A stretch of DNA of 64,000 nt, from contig NZ_QUQV01000016.1 in NCBI RefSeq assembly GCF_003400205.1, positions 1-64,000 on the forward strand, given 5' to 3'. Below the pieces are notes generated by a model. It did no database searches, was not told the DNA's origin, and saw only the letters and a program-made list of their open reading frames with translations. Shown one piece after another: positions 42,352 to 51,523 of this stretch (position 1 is the first letter of the stretch; each line of letters starts with the position of its first letter). The stretch comes from Bacillus sp. HNG (lineage in GTDB: Bacteria > Bacillota > Bacilli > Bacillales > Bacillaceae_L). A program made the position numbers and the translations under genes.

Positions 42352-43401
42352 ATGAAAGCGTTAAGATGGCATAATGCTAAAGATTTAAGACTAGAAAATA
42401 TCGAAGAACCTACTGTAAAAAAAGGTGAAGTAAAACTTAAAGTTGAGTGGTGTGGAATTTGTGGAAGCGATTTACACGAATATACAGCCGGCCCAATTTT
42501 TATTCCTAAGGAAACACCACATCCATTAACTGGAGATAAAGCTCCGATTGTTATGGGGCATGAATTTTCTGGACAAGTTGTTGAAATTGGTGAAGGTGTA
42601 ACCAAAGTACAAGTTGGTGATCGTGTTACAGTAGAACCAATTTATAATTGCGGAAAATGTGATGCTTGTAAACAAGGGAAATATAATCTTTGCGCAGATA
42701 TGGGATTCTATGGTCTTGCTGGCGGTGGCGGTGGGTTTTCTGAATTCACTTCTGTTCCAGAACACATGCTGCATAAACTTCCAGAGAATGTATCATATGA
42801 ACAAGGTGCACTTGTTGAACCGTCAGCTGTTGCTCTTCATGCTGTGAAACAAAGTAAACTACAAGTTGGTGATAAAGCAGCCGTATTTGGAACTGGTCCA
42901 ATTGGTTTATTAGTGATTGAAGCCTTAAAAGCAGCAGGTGCAGCAGAAATCTATGCAGTTGAATTATCTGAACAACGTAGACAAAAGGCAGAAGAGCTTG
43001 GAGCCATCGCAATTGATCCAAATAATGGTGATGCCGTACAACAAATTCAAGAGCTTACAAGTGGCGGGGTAGATGTTGCTTATGAAGTCACTGGGGTACC
43101 ACCTGTTTTAAAACAAGCTATCAATTCAACCAAATTTAATGGAGAAACAATGATTGTTAGTATTTTTGAAACAGAGGCTCCGATTCACCCACAAAATATC
43201 GTGTTGAAAGAACGTACTTTAGCAGGAATTATCGGATACCGTGATGTGTTTCCAGCTGTTATTAGTTTAATGGCACAAGGTTACTTCCCTGCAGATAAAT
43301 TAATAACGAAACGTATCACACTTGATGAAGTAATAGAAGAAGGATTCGAAGGTCTACTAAAAGAAAGAAATCATATAAAAATCTTAGTAAAAGCTGAGTA
43401 G
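42352..43401 (+). CDS. bdhA: Zinc-dependent 2,3-butanediol dehydrogenase
   Basis: 349 aa medium-chain dehydrogenase. Catalytic zinc ligands C37 (CGICGSD) and GHE near 70; structural zinc cysteines in NCGKCDACKQGKYNLC; Rossmann motif GTGPIG near 182. The insertion around GPIFIPKETPHPLTG and the block MGFYGLAGGGGGFSEF are typical of BdhA/YdjL, which interconverts acetoin and 2,3-butanediol with NAD(H). Followed by a strong terminator. It is a metabolic gene of chromosomal type between mobile elements. Confidence 0.9.
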   Translation: MKALRWHNAKDLRLENIEEPTVKKGEVKLKVEWCGICGSDLHEYTAGPIFIPKETPHPLTGDKAPIVMGHEFSGQVVEIGEGVTKVQVGDRVTVEPIYNCGKCDACKQGKYNLCADMGFYGLAGGGGGFSEFTSVPEHMLHKLPENVSYEQGALVEPSAVALHAVKQSKLQVGDKAAVFGTGPIGLLVIEALKAAGAAEIYAVELSEQRRQKAEELGAIAIDPNNGDAVQQIQELTSGGVDVAYEVTGVPPVLKQAINSTKFNGETMIVSIFETEAPIHPQNIVLKERTLAGIIGYRDVFPAVISLMAQGYFPADKLITKRITLDEVIEEGFEGLLKERNHIKILVKAE

Positions 43402-43404
43402 TTT

Positions 43405-43441
43405 AATTAACCGGAATCTTATTATAGGATTCCGGTTAATT
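43405..43441 (+). terminator. Terminator of bdhA
   Basis: Perfect 14-bp arms AATTAACCGGAATC / GATTCCGGTTAATT, 4 bp after the stop. Confidence 0.85.
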
Positions 43442-43830
43442 GTAATTGGAATTTGATTATCAATAATGGACTTATTATGTTTACTTTCTTCGAAATAGTT
43501 GTATGTTTTATTAACTTATACAAATTATTCTATTGAACTTCAAGTTTTAAATTTTAAACGTTATGTTCAGTCCTGTTGAACATAGTTTTCATAAATACCC
43601 TATCATATCAACGTTCCATAGGTTTCCCCTTCTATATCTCTTTAAGTAGCAATTCGCCAATAGAATTGCAAGACTAAATTTACATATTTTTCGCGTTGCC
43701 TTGAAGGCTAAAATGTTGCCATTAAGGCAACCAAAATCTTGTCTTTAAGAAGGCTATAATTCTACAATAATCAAATGTATAGAATATACAAATCTAGTTA
43801 ACATAATGCCAATTTTCGGAAGTAAACCAA

Positions 43831-43861
43831 AAAGCCAAACCTAGTCATATCAAGGGTTTGG
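43831..43861. terminator. Terminator-like stem-loop in the gap before the Tn3 element
   Basis: AGCCAAACC / GGTTTGGCT with a 13-base loop and an A run on the left. The surrounding gap from 43442 to 44010 holds no other recognisable feature. Confidence 0.5.
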
Positions 43862-44010
43862 CTCTTGTTCGTTTTTTATCGTTTATGCATGATTTTATAC
43901 AACCTAGTTATAGCAAGGCTTTATAGACATATCACACCACTATAACACTACTATTTTTTGTATAAAATCTTGTATAAATAAGTTGCTTAATAAAACTGTC
44001 CTACTTACTT

Positions 44011-44059
44011 AAAGGCCTAGTGACAGGGTAGCTGCTCTAGTCCGCAAGATTATTTCCAA
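44011..44059 (+). repeat. Left terminal inverted repeat of the Tn3 element
   Basis: Begins AAAGGCCTAGTGACAGGGTA and runs to TTTCCAA. It differs from the right copy only at the seventh base. Unlike most Tn3 repeats it does not start with GGGG; GGGTAGC begins 15 bases in. Confidence 0.8.
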
Positions 44060-44128
44060 AAAAAGTAATTTAATTGTTTAATAAGGAATAGAAAAGAAAT
44101 GGCAATAGAAAAAATAAACCCATTGAAC

Positions 44129-45001
44129 TTACCATGTGAGTCCTAATTCATCGCAGTAAACGTCTGCTTCAATAAAACAATTCCTCATATCAGCCTCACT
44201 ATCCAATTCACCGAGAATATCATATACTGTCTTTTTTAATGCATCAACGGTTGTATAAGGGACGTAGATGATATATTCGTTAGCTATGATCACCATATTG
44301 TAATGATGTTTTAGGAACTGTTCTATACTGTCTCTTACTTTCCCTTTGCCACGTACAAATTTATTGTTGTTTTCGATTCGCAGCCCCATTCTTATTATTG
44401 CAGTATTTTCTTGATTAATAGGAGCTTGGTTCTCTTTGCTTTGCCCTTTTGTTCCTATGTAACGATACAATGTTGCTTGACTTATTCCGGTCATTTCTAC
44501 AATCTCGCTAATACTGTATTCCTTAGAGTGATATAGATTCAGAGCCTTATTTATCTGTTTTTCTTTCACTTTTGGACGGCCGCCATTTCTTCCTCTGGCC
44601 CTTGCACTCTCTAACCCCTCTTTTGTTCGTTGAGCAATTAGATCTCTTTCGAATTGGCTGAATGCTTGAAAGACAGTAAGCATCAGTTTACCTTGTGGTG
44701 TATTTGTATCAAAATTCTCTTTTATGCTAATCAATTTCACATTTTTATTTTCGAAATACTCAACTAACTCTATCAAATCTTTTGTGCTTCGACCTAATCT
44801 TGAAAAACTTTCTACAACGATTGAATCTCCGGGTCTAACTTTGTCCTTTAATCGAATAAGTTCGGGTCTATCCTTTTTTGTTCCTGACATTTTTTCTGTT
44901 AGTATTTCGGTACAGTTGTATTCACTCAACAAATCTAGTTGCCGTATCAAATCTTGTTGCTTGGTACTAACTCTCGCATATCCATAAGTATATTGCATCA
45001 T
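44129..45001 (-). CDS. Serine resolvase with C-terminal extension (TnpR-like)
   Basis: 290 aa. Catalytic domain opens YGYARVSTKQQD with the active serine at position 11 or so, followed by FSRLGRSTKDL and FERDLIAQRTKEGL; the C-terminal HTH is ISEIVEMTGISQATLYRYIG (about 160-185). A further 100 residues of unknown function follow, which ordinary resolvases (about 185 aa) lack. It should resolve Tn3 cointegrates at the adjacent res site. Confidence 0.85.
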   Translation of the reverse strand: MMQYTYGYARVSTKQQDLIRQLDLLSEYNCTEILTEKMSGTKKDRPELIRLKDKVRPGDSIVVESFSRLGRSTKDLIELVEYFENKNVKLISIKENFDTNTPQGKLMLTVFQAFSQFERDLIAQRTKEGLESARARGRNGGRPKVKEKQINKALNLYHSKEYSISEIVEMTGISQATLYRYIGTKGQSKENQAPINQENTAIIRMGLRIENNNKFVRGKGKVRDSIEQFLKHHYNMVIIANEYIIYVPYTTVDALKKTVYDILGELDSEADMRNCFIEADVYCDELGLTW

Positions 45002-45009
45002 ACTTCCCC

Positions 45010-45200
45010 CTTTGATAGTTATAATTTTATCATTAAGGGATATTATTGTTAATTTGTTTTTGATAATAGTTTTGATAACGGATGATCAAGGATTTTGTGA
45101 GCAAAAAAAGTAGAAAACTAATCTTATCAAAAACATTCGTTTTTGATAAGGAATTTTCCTTTATTCGCCTATAGCCAATTGAGCCATATTTTAAGGTAAT
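45010..45200. other. Probable res site
   Basis: The region between resolvase and the next gene contains repeated TTTTTGATAA units: the perfect dyad CTTATCAAAAAC-ATTC-GTTTTTGATAAG (45123-45150) and two direct copies near 45056-45080 (TTTTTGATAATAGTTTTGATAA). Multiple inverted resolvase sites are the mark of a res locus. Confidence 0.6.
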
Positions 45201-45270
45201 GAAGGAATTTAAATGTATCATCTTGAAATTGTAAGTATTTAATAAAAGGGAATTTTTAAGGAGGGAGTTT

Positions 45271-45729
45271 TTGAGTTCAAATCCAAAATTGCCACTAACA
45301 CAAAATGAAAAAGCAAAACTTAGAAAAGCTAAAGTGAAAATAAGTGAAGTACATACTCTTAGTACCGAACAATTAGCTCAGATGCTAAATATTCCAGATG
45401 AGAGAGCAAGGACTGTTAAAGGTCTAGCTGAGTTTCAAACTGTTCCTTCCATTGGTTATAAATTGGCTGAAAAACTGGTTTGCCGTTTAAACATCTATTC
45501 ATTAAAAGAAATTAAAGATAAAAATGGTGCCGATTTATTTGATGATTTAGAACAACATTTAGGTGTATGGACGGACGGTTGTGTCGAAGATCAAATTCGT
45601 TGTGTTGTTAACTATGCGAATGATCCCAATAGTAGTAAGCAATGGTTTGATTTCACAAATGAAAGAAAGAAGTATCGAGAAAAAGTAGGTTATCCTGAGG
45701 GAAGACCTAAAACAGCTTGGTATGAATAA
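45271..45729 (+). CDS. Cdd1-like helix-hairpin-helix protein
   Basis: 152 aa, TTG start with AAGGAGGGAG. A helix-hairpin-helix (VPSIGYKLAEKLV near residue 62) and the tail QWFDFTNERKKYREKVGYPE fit the Cdd1/pathogenicity-locus family (PF11731), whose role is unknown but likely DNA-related. Passenger gene of the Tn3 element, 11 bp upstream of a VOC gene. Confidence 0.75.
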   Translation: MSSNPKLPLTQNEKAKLRKAKVKISEVHTLSTEQLAQMLNIPDERARTVKGLAEFQTVPSIGYKLAEKLVCRLNIYSLKEIKDKNGADLFDDLEQHLGVWTDGCVEDQIRCVVNYANDPNSSKQWFDFTNERKKYREKVGYPEGRPKTAWYE

Positions 45730-45740
45730 GGGAGGAAAAA

Positions 45741-46097
45741 ATGAAAACAAAACTAGCACATGTCAGAGTCAATGTTAAAAATTTAGATGCAGCTATTGAT
45801 TGGTATACGACTAAATTAGGGTTTAAAGTAGCTGCTACATGGCCGCCTGAAAAGCCTAACTATGCCCATTTTGATGCAGAATATGGAGCGACATTCGCTT
45901 TAATGGAAGATAATAATTATCCGTCACACGGGCGGTTTAATTTTAATATTACAGATGTTGATGCATTATGGGCTGAATTAAAAGACCACGTTAATGTGAT
46001 TGAAGAACTGTTTTCAACTCCTTATGGGACAAAAAAATTCACCATTAGTGATTTAGATGGAAACGAATTAGGTTTTGTTCAAGAATCTGAAAGCTAA
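45741..46097 (+). CDS. VOC (glyoxalase/bleomycin-resistance) family protein
   Basis: 118 aa, GGGAGG upstream. One full vicinal-oxygen-chelate module: AHVRVNVKNLDAAIDWYTTK, FALMEDNN, and the second half ending DLDGNELGFVQE. Metal ligands would be H5 or so and the final E. Such proteins detoxify aldehydes or bind drugs. Followed by a terminator. Confidence 0.8.
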   Translation: MKTKLAHVRVNVKNLDAAIDWYTTKLGFKVAATWPPEKPNYAHFDAEYGATFALMEDNNYPSHGRFNFNITDVDALWAELKDHVNVIEELFSTPYGTKKFTISDLDGNELGFVQESES

Positions 46098-46168
46098 TTC
46101 TTCTTCAGCTATAGGGATCTTTTCCAGAGTAAGGTGTGCGCTCTTTTCACGTCTAAGCGTACATAGCA

Positions 46169-46209
46169 AAAACCAGCTAATATCATGTTCCAAGACATTA
46201 GCTGGTTTT
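46169..46209. terminator. Bidirectional terminator between VOC gene and tnpA
   Basis: Perfect 13-bp stem AAAACCAGCTAAT / ATTAGCTGGTTTT. It serves the converging VOC and transposase genes. Confidence 0.8.
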
Positions 46210-46233
46210 TGTTACTAATTGAAATAATGAAAA

Positions 46234-47977
46234 TTACGAGACTTTCAACTTAATAGGTATTCGTTGATCCATATTGAGTTCAAAAGTTCCGTATGGATTG
46301 ACATGATGATAAAATAAAGGTGTTAATCCCCTAAAATCTTCTGGAGTCATTTTCCTCAACCAATATTGGTTGTTGTCATAAAGCACTTCTTGTACCATTA
46401 AGGTATTCATATAGACTAAGCAATTTTGCAGCAATTGAAGTGATAAGACAGAAACCTCTTGATCTTCTATCGAATTGGAACGAATTTCACTGTTTTTTCC
46501 ATAGAAAATATAGGTATTCACCGAGTTCCATTGTTCCACTGTATTTAATCCTTCATGGATCTCTCTGCGAATCTCTTCATAGTGTAAATAATCACATAAA
46601 AAGATTGTTTTAATCGCTTTTCCTAATTCACATAAAGCCTGATAAGTTGGATGTTTCGTATCCCGTGTAAATCGCTTTAATATAGATTCGGCAGAAGCAG
46701 TACCCAACCGTAGAGCAGTTGCAAACTTAATGATTTGTTCATACTGTTGCCGAATAAGATCCCAGTTAATCGGTCTACTTAAAGTCGGTTGCAGGTGAGG
46801 ATATTCCTCATTCATGCCGGCTTCTGGACGATATAGCTTTTGAGACCCGATATTTTTAAAGCGTGGCATCAGTTTAAAACCAAGTAGATGACAAAAAGCA
46901 AAAGCAACGACACTTTGTCCGTGTGTATCGACATAATTTCTGTCAACTTCCATATCCGTACAGTGCCGAAGAACTCCTTCCATCATAGCTGCCACTTCCG
47001 AAGAAAGGCAGGACTTTAGCTGAGAATAAATACAAGCTGACTTTCGATCTGTATGCCAATAGATCATGACTCCATGTTTCTTATAACGAGGATGCCATTC
47101 AGAGAGTAGGTTCTGATCCCAAGAACCAAAATGTTTTGAATCGGAAGCACATGCAGTGGTAGCTTCTCCCCATACCTCTTTCATTCGATTGTAGATGATA
47201 TGGTTGGTAACCTCTGCGTTGGCTTTTCGCAAATGGTCTTTATGAATAAATTTTTGACGGATATATCGAAGTTCCCGATAACCATCTAGGTGGTTTCCAG
47301 CAGAAACAGTTTTCAAACCTGTATTCGTTCCTAATCCAAATAAACTTAGTAGAAGCCGTCGTTGGATGGTTTCTCGATCTAAAATCTCTCGATCGGCTGT
47401 GGTTTTAAAGTGCTTGGTAAACTCCGTGTGAAAATCTGTTTCTTTTAGTAAATCCAATAGGTTAATGTCGGACCAACGGCTCTTAATCTCCCGTTTAAGC
47501 GTCGTCACATGTGGGGGTTCGGGTTGCTTTTCAAGTGGAGTGACTCTAATCCATCCCTTGTTATTTCTGGTAGTGATCGCTACTTTTTCGTTACTTTGAT
47601 CCCTTAACCCTTGATTCAATAAATGGAGTTTATCTTTCATCAACAGTATAATATCTTTGATAAAAGGCTCTACATCAAGAGGCACTTTCAGTGCTTGAAA
47701 ATATTCTTCCTTGTGCTCTTCAAAATCTTGAGGGAGATCTTCATCCGGGTTTCGATATCGATCAGCGCCCTCAATCCAAATTTCTTTACAACGAAGTCGA
47801 GTGCGAAGCGATTGTATGACAGCAATTTCATAATTGATTCGATTTACCCTTTCAATTCCTTTGCTGTCTGTCTCGACAATGACGTCTTTCCATTTTGGCT
47901 GAATTACGCCTTCAATGGGAACTTCATCACCAGCAGCAAAATAACGCTGCCCACTTTCCCCATACTCTCGAATTAGT
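46234..47977 (-). pseudogene. Tn3-family transposase, C-terminal fragment
   Basis: Contains the DDE_Tnp_Tn3 catalytic part: [16 protein letters not shown], the block [20 protein letters not shown] and [14 protein letters not shown]. The open frame continues upstream of the first ATG-like codon to the target duplication at 47973-47977 ([20 protein letters not shown]). The rest of the gene is at 50106-51387. Separated halves make it inactive unless the inserted element leaves. Deleting the element and one target copy gives an uninterrupted 1,006-aa reading frame. Confidence 0.9.
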
Positions 47978-47983
47978 TGTAGC

Positions 47984-48124
47984 TTTGAAATAAAGTTTGA
48001 GCAAAAAGATCTCGCAAATCCTTATTTTACGATAAATAAGAAGAATCCATTTGAAAAAAAGATTAATCAAAAAGGATTCTTCTTTAGCAGATTTAAGTTT
48101 GGTTTTTATAAAAAAGTTTGATCA
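47984..48124 (+). repeat. Left-end 20-bp repeats of the Tn7-like element
   Basis: TTTGAAATAAAGTTTGAGCA (47984-48003), then after about 80 bp TTTAGCAGATTTAAGTTTGG (48084-48103) and TTTATAAAAAAGTTTGATCA (48105-48124). Spaced sites on the left are characteristic of TnsB-bound left ends. Confidence 0.6.
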
Positions 48125-48139
48125 TTTTCTACCTGTGTT

Positions 48140-48172
48140 GCTCAACAATCGCGCCCGATAATGGAATGAATA
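48140..48172. repeat. GC-core palindromic repeat, copy B
   Basis: CTCAACAATCGCGCCCGATA plus 12 further bases, just after the stop of the carboxymuconolactone decarboxylase-like gene. Confidence 0.6.
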
Positions 48173-48177
48173 GAATA

Positions 48178-48591
48178 TTAATTTAAAGGTTCTAATTTCA
48201 TCATTGCACCAAAATATTGTGAAGCAGTTGTAAAAGAGATAAATGCACATAATTCACTTATTTCCTCTTCAGTGAAATATTCTTTTAAAATATCAAAAGA
48301 TGAATCAGCTATGTCACCCTTTTGTTTTAAAAAGACTTCTGCAAATCCTACTGCAATAGAAGTTTTTTCATTAAACTTATCTGGATCAGGTTTTCCTTTC
48401 GCCTTACAATACTCACATCCGTTACTTTGGGCTAATGTTCTCCTTACTTGTTCCTTTAATTCAGATGTTAGTAGTCCATCTTTTTCTAACACATTTCCTA
48501 ACTGATTCCATCCTTCCATTACTTCTTTATTATGCCCCAATAGTCTCTGAAAATGTGTTTCCCCGAAATTAGATCCAACAATCCTTGCCAT
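48178..48591 (-). CDS. Carboxymuconolactone decarboxylase/AhpD-like protein
   Basis: 137 aa with the redox motif C59-E-Y-C62 (NGCEYCKAKG) of AhpD-like proteins, followed by helices of the family fold (EVFLKQKGDIADSSFDILKE). It may act as an alkylhydroperoxidase-type antioxidant. Divergent from an Lrp-type regulator, which probably controls it. Confidence 0.8.
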   Translation of the reverse strand: MARIVGSNFGETHFQRLLGHNKEVMEGWNQLGNVLEKDGLLTSELKEQVRRTLAQSNGCEYCKAKGKPDPDKFNEKTSIAVGFAEVFLKQKGDIADSSFDILKEYFTEEEISELCAFISFTTASQYFGAMMKLEPLN

Positions 48592-48723
48592 ATAGGTACC
48601 TCCCTGTTATATTTAATTACAAATTAATTATAAAAAATAAAATCACTAAAACAAATTAAATTTATAACGATTATCAAATTAATCTTTTATAAAATTAACG
48701 ATTATTGGGGATAGACTTTAAAA

Positions 48724-49164
48724 ATGAAAATAGATGATATTGATAAAAAAATTTTAGATGAACTACTTAATAACAGCCGTCTATCAATGAGCGAGCTTGG
48801 GAGAAGGGTGAATCTGTCCTCCCCATCAGTAACAGAACGGGTAAGGCAAATGGAATCATTTGGAGTTATAAAAAAATATACTTTAGAAGTGAATTATGAA
48901 AAATTAGGTTTACCAATCCAATGCATAATTGAAGCAACAGTTAAAAATGGTGACTATAAATCTTTTAAAAATTATATTGAGAAACTTCCAAACGTCGAAT
49001 TCTGTTATCGAATAGCAGGAAGTGCGTGTTATATGCTTAAAATGCAATTTGAAACGTTCGATAAAACAGAAAAGTTTATTGATGAAGTAAATCCAATCGC
49101 ACATACTGTAACACATTTTATTTTTTCACAAGTTTCAACATATTTAAAAATTAATATGGATTGA
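48724..49164 (+). CDS. Lrp/AsnC-family transcriptional regulator
   Basis: 146 aa, normal for the family. N-terminal HTH (DIDKKILDELLNNSRLSMSE, VNLSSPSVTERVRQME) and C-terminal RAM/AsnC ligand-binding domain (IEATVKNGDYKSFKNYIEKL). It lies head to head with the AhpD-like gene, 132 bp apart, the usual place for an amino-acid- or stress-responsive local regulator. Confidence 0.9.
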   Translation: MKIDDIDKKILDELLNNSRLSMSELGRRVNLSSPSVTERVRQMESFGVIKKYTLEVNYEKLGLPIQCIIEATVKNGDYKSFKNYIEKLPNVEFCYRIAGSACYMLKMQFETFDKTEKFIDEVNPIAHTVTHFIFSQVSTYLKINMD

Positions 49165-49259
49165 TAAGTTTTCAGTCAAAAGCAATACTCTTTATTTACC
49201 AGACAGTTAATTGAAATAGCATGCTTAAATAATAATGGAAATTCTTGAACGAGTTCCTG

Positions 49260-49293
49260 CTTATTCCACAAAATGGCCCGATTCTGGTATAAC
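49260..49293. repeat. GC-core palindromic repeat, copy C
   Basis: Begins CTTATTCCACAAAATGGCCC. Directly followed by copy D, so two copies separate the ends of two convergent genes. Confidence 0.65.
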
Positions 49294-49326
49294 CTTATTC
49301 AATAATTGCGCCCGATTCCAGAAGAC
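49294..49326. repeat. GC-core palindromic repeat, copy D
   Basis: Begins CTTATTCAATAATTGCGCCC and ends in CCAGAAGAC, 10 bp before the stop of the cupin gene. Confidence 0.65.
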
Positions 49327-49335
49327 TATAGATTT

Positions 49336-49905
49336 CTAACCTTCGGCATCTGCCTTTGTTCTATGAACAGTACCAAAAGGATGATTAGGTGGTGCATAAA
49401 TTGAATAAAGCTTTAACGGTATATTACCTGTATTGGTTACATTATGCCAAGTATTGGCAGGTACTATAATGGCAAAATCATCACCCGCATTTCTTACAAA
49501 ATTCAGGTTATCTTTACTCTTACCCATCTGAACAAGTCCTTGACCTTCCTCAATTCGTAGAAATTGATCAACCTTAGGGTGAATTTCCAACCCTATATCA
49601 TCTCCAACGTCAATACTCATTAAGGTCACCTGCAAATGACTTCCGGTCCATATAGTATCTCGATAGGTATTATTTTGTTTAGCAGCCTGATTGATATTTA
49701 TTACAAAAGGTTCTTTTCCATGGTCATTTAATATGGAACTAGTATATCCCTGAGTGTTTGGATATGACCAATATTGATTTGCATAGCGCCTAGCATATGA
49801 CATATTTCCATAGCCAAGACCAAACATATTATCATGATTACACATTTGCCCATTACTATAATAAGTGTTCGAATAATAAGGATACATATAAAAAGGGTTA
49901 TTCAT
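49336..49905 (-). CDS. Cupin-domain protein
   Basis: 189 aa. A Tyr/Asn-rich N-terminal 60 residues (YSNTYYSNGQMCNHDNMFGL) like Bacillus spore-coat proteins precede a cupin barrel: GLEIHPKVDQFLRIEEGQG (motif 1) and PANTWHNVTNTGNIPLKLYS (motif 2). Metal ligands are H in EIHP, E and the H of TWHN. Possibly an outer-layer enzyme or binding protein. Confidence 0.85.
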   Translation of the reverse strand: MNNPFYMYPYYSNTYYSNGQMCNHDNMFGLGYGNMSYARRYANQYWSYPNTQGYTSSILNDHGKEPFVININQAAKQNNTYRDTIWTGSHLQVTLMSIDVGDDIGLEIHPKVDQFLRIEEGQGLVQMGKSKDNLNFVRNAGDDFAIIVPANTWHNVTNTGNIPLKLYSIYAPPNHPFGTVHRTKADAEG

Positions 49906-49979
49906 TAAAACATACCTCCAAAGATATATGATTATAAACCCATCATATGTCCCGCGGATTTAGAAGTTCATTGCTAATT

Positions 49980-50013
49980 CTTATTCCGTTATCTGGCCCG
50001 ATTGCGGAATGAA
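49980..50013. repeat. GC-core palindromic repeat, copy E
   Basis: Begins CTTATTCCGTTATCTGGCCC and ends GCGGAATGA, 74 bp upstream of the cupin start and close to the right end of the Tn7-like element. Confidence 0.65.
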
Positions 50014-50041
50014 AAATTCCTGCATTGATACAGGAATTTTA

Positions 50042-50099
50042 ATCAAACTTTATTATAAATTATCGAACTTTTTTACAAATTAGCAGACTTTATTTTAAA
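50042..50099 (-). repeat. Right-end 20-bp tandem repeats of the Tn7-like element
   Basis: On the minus strand TTTAAAATAAAGTCTGCTAA, TTTGTAAAAAAGTTCGATAA and TTTATAATAAAGTTTGATTA follow each other without gaps, 6 bp in from the element end. Confidence 0.7.
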
Positions 50100-50105
50100 T
50101 CAACA

Positions 50106-51387
50106 TTAGTTGGATAGCCTCGATAATCGGCTGATGAACTTGATTATTTGAGCGAAAAGTAAGGTTGTTTAAAATTTTAGAAAGGGACTTTCGATAATGA
50201 CCTTGGTAAGAAGCGTGCATTTTCGTATAGATTTTTTCTTTGTATTCCCGGTTATTTTTTGTCATGTCCTTAATAATATCCCGAATCATATCAGAGCTAA
50301 CAATAGGGAATAGAGTATCTTGAATGACCCCTTCTGGGTTATCTACGGTCGCTTTTAATAAATTGACAATATGTTTATTTTTCCCTTGGACTCTTTCTAA
50401 TTCTTCTACTGCTTCTTTTCGGGTTGTATTTTTGGCCTTATTTCCGAATTTTAGCGCAATTTCATCCAATAAATCAGCTAAATAATCAATGACTTCCTCA
50501 TGACGATGCGAAAATAAAATGGCAAGAAGGGTATAGCGTATAGGTGCAGGGTGAGCACGCAATTCCGTTACGGTTTCGGTAGCTGCACGTAGTCGATATT
50601 TTTTTACTAGTTTAGGAGACATCTGTTTACATAAACCATCAGGGATTTGAAGATGTTGAATGGCTAATAGTTTTTTGATTTCCATTTCCATCGTACTTAC
50701 ACTTGGTTTGCCTGGAGAGGATAGCAACTGGCGAAAGGTTAAAATGTCGTTGTTTTCTTCATCAGGAATTTTAGCTTCGAAATAACCATCGGACCCTTCA
50801 TCAGAGTGTGATTCAAGAAAGGCATCTAATCGTGAACAGGTCTTAGGAGAAAGTTGTTGATAGGTCATTTTATATAAATTCTTTTCAAAATGATCGATAG
50901 CAGATTCAATCATTCGCTTCAAACTTCCTAATGAAGGAGGTTCAACTTTCCACGTACGAAAGAAACTGTATGCTTGATTTTTCAAGTAGTCGGTATCATG
51001 TGTAAACTGAACCTGTTCTCCTAACCACTCTGCGAAGAGATGTTTGTCGTTTGCAGTAAGTTCTCGAAATCCAAAAAGGTTACGTATTGCCTTTCGATGT
51101 TCCGTATAACTTCTTTCTTTTCCACCCCAACCATAGTTGTCAAAAAAGTCCTCTACCGAAGCATCTACTTGATCAGCTACATGTTGGACAACTTCTTTGG
51201 GCACATCTTGCTTCTTGTTAGGAAACTGTGCTTCCTGTTGGAAATATTTAAGAAGGACAGCAAACCCTAAACGGTTTGCGCTTGTTTTCTTACTTAGCAC
51301 TAAGTGATTTTCATTTGGCAATAAACTAAAATGTTCATCGAGTTCATTTTGATTCCAATTTCTCTTCAATGGTTTCCCTCTTCTCAC
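50106..51387 (-). pseudogene. Tn3-family transposase, N-terminal fragment
   Basis: Starts at 51387 and reads 426 residues to EAIQL, where the Tn7-like element begins; a few element-derived codons (MLI) precede a stop at 50095. Domains seen: DUF4158-type N-terminal region (HFSLLPNENHLVLSKKTSAN, GFREL) and helical region up to YLADLLDEIAL. It must be joined to 46234-47977 to make an active enzyme. Confidence 0.9.
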
Positions 51388-51474
51388 TATGTCATTTTAT
51401 AAACAGTATAAATTTCGACATAGTGAGCTATCAACAATACTTATCGAAATTATCAAAAAACAACTTTACTTTTA

Positions 51475-51523
51475 TTGGAAATAATCTTGCGGACTAGAGC
51501 AGCTACCCTGTCACTAAGCCTTT
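51475..51523 (-). repeat. Right terminal inverted repeat of the Tn3 element
   Basis: Matches 44011-44059 in inverse orientation with one mismatch. The stop codon of the truncated HD gene (GGG TAG) is formed inside it. Confidence 0.8.

Larger units (their letters stand above)
47978..50105. mobile_element. Non-autonomous element with Tn7-like ends
   Basis: Exactly flanked by the 5-bp direct repeat TTAGT (47973-47977, 50106-50110). Both ends start TGT and share AAATAAAGT at positions 11-19. The right end has three tandem 20-bp repeats with AAAGT every 20 bp; the left end has one such unit at 47984-48003 and two more at about 48084-48124. TGT termini, 5-bp duplication and unequal repeat arrays are the layout of Tn7/Tn552-type elements. 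Cargo: a carboxymuconolactone decarboxylase-like gene, an Lrp-type regulator and a cupin. No transposase. Confidence 0.8.
44011..51523. mobile_element. Tn3-family transposon with 49-bp inverted repeats
   Basis: Bounded by inverted repeats 44011-44059 and 51475-51523 (48 of 49 bases identical). Contents: long serine resolvase and res site, Cdd1-like and VOC passenger genes, and a Tn3-type tnpA that is split by a 2,128-bp insertion. Without the insertion it is about 5.4 kb. No 5-bp target duplication was found outside the repeats, so at least one flank has been rearranged. Its right end truncates an HD-domain gene. Confidence 0.85.
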
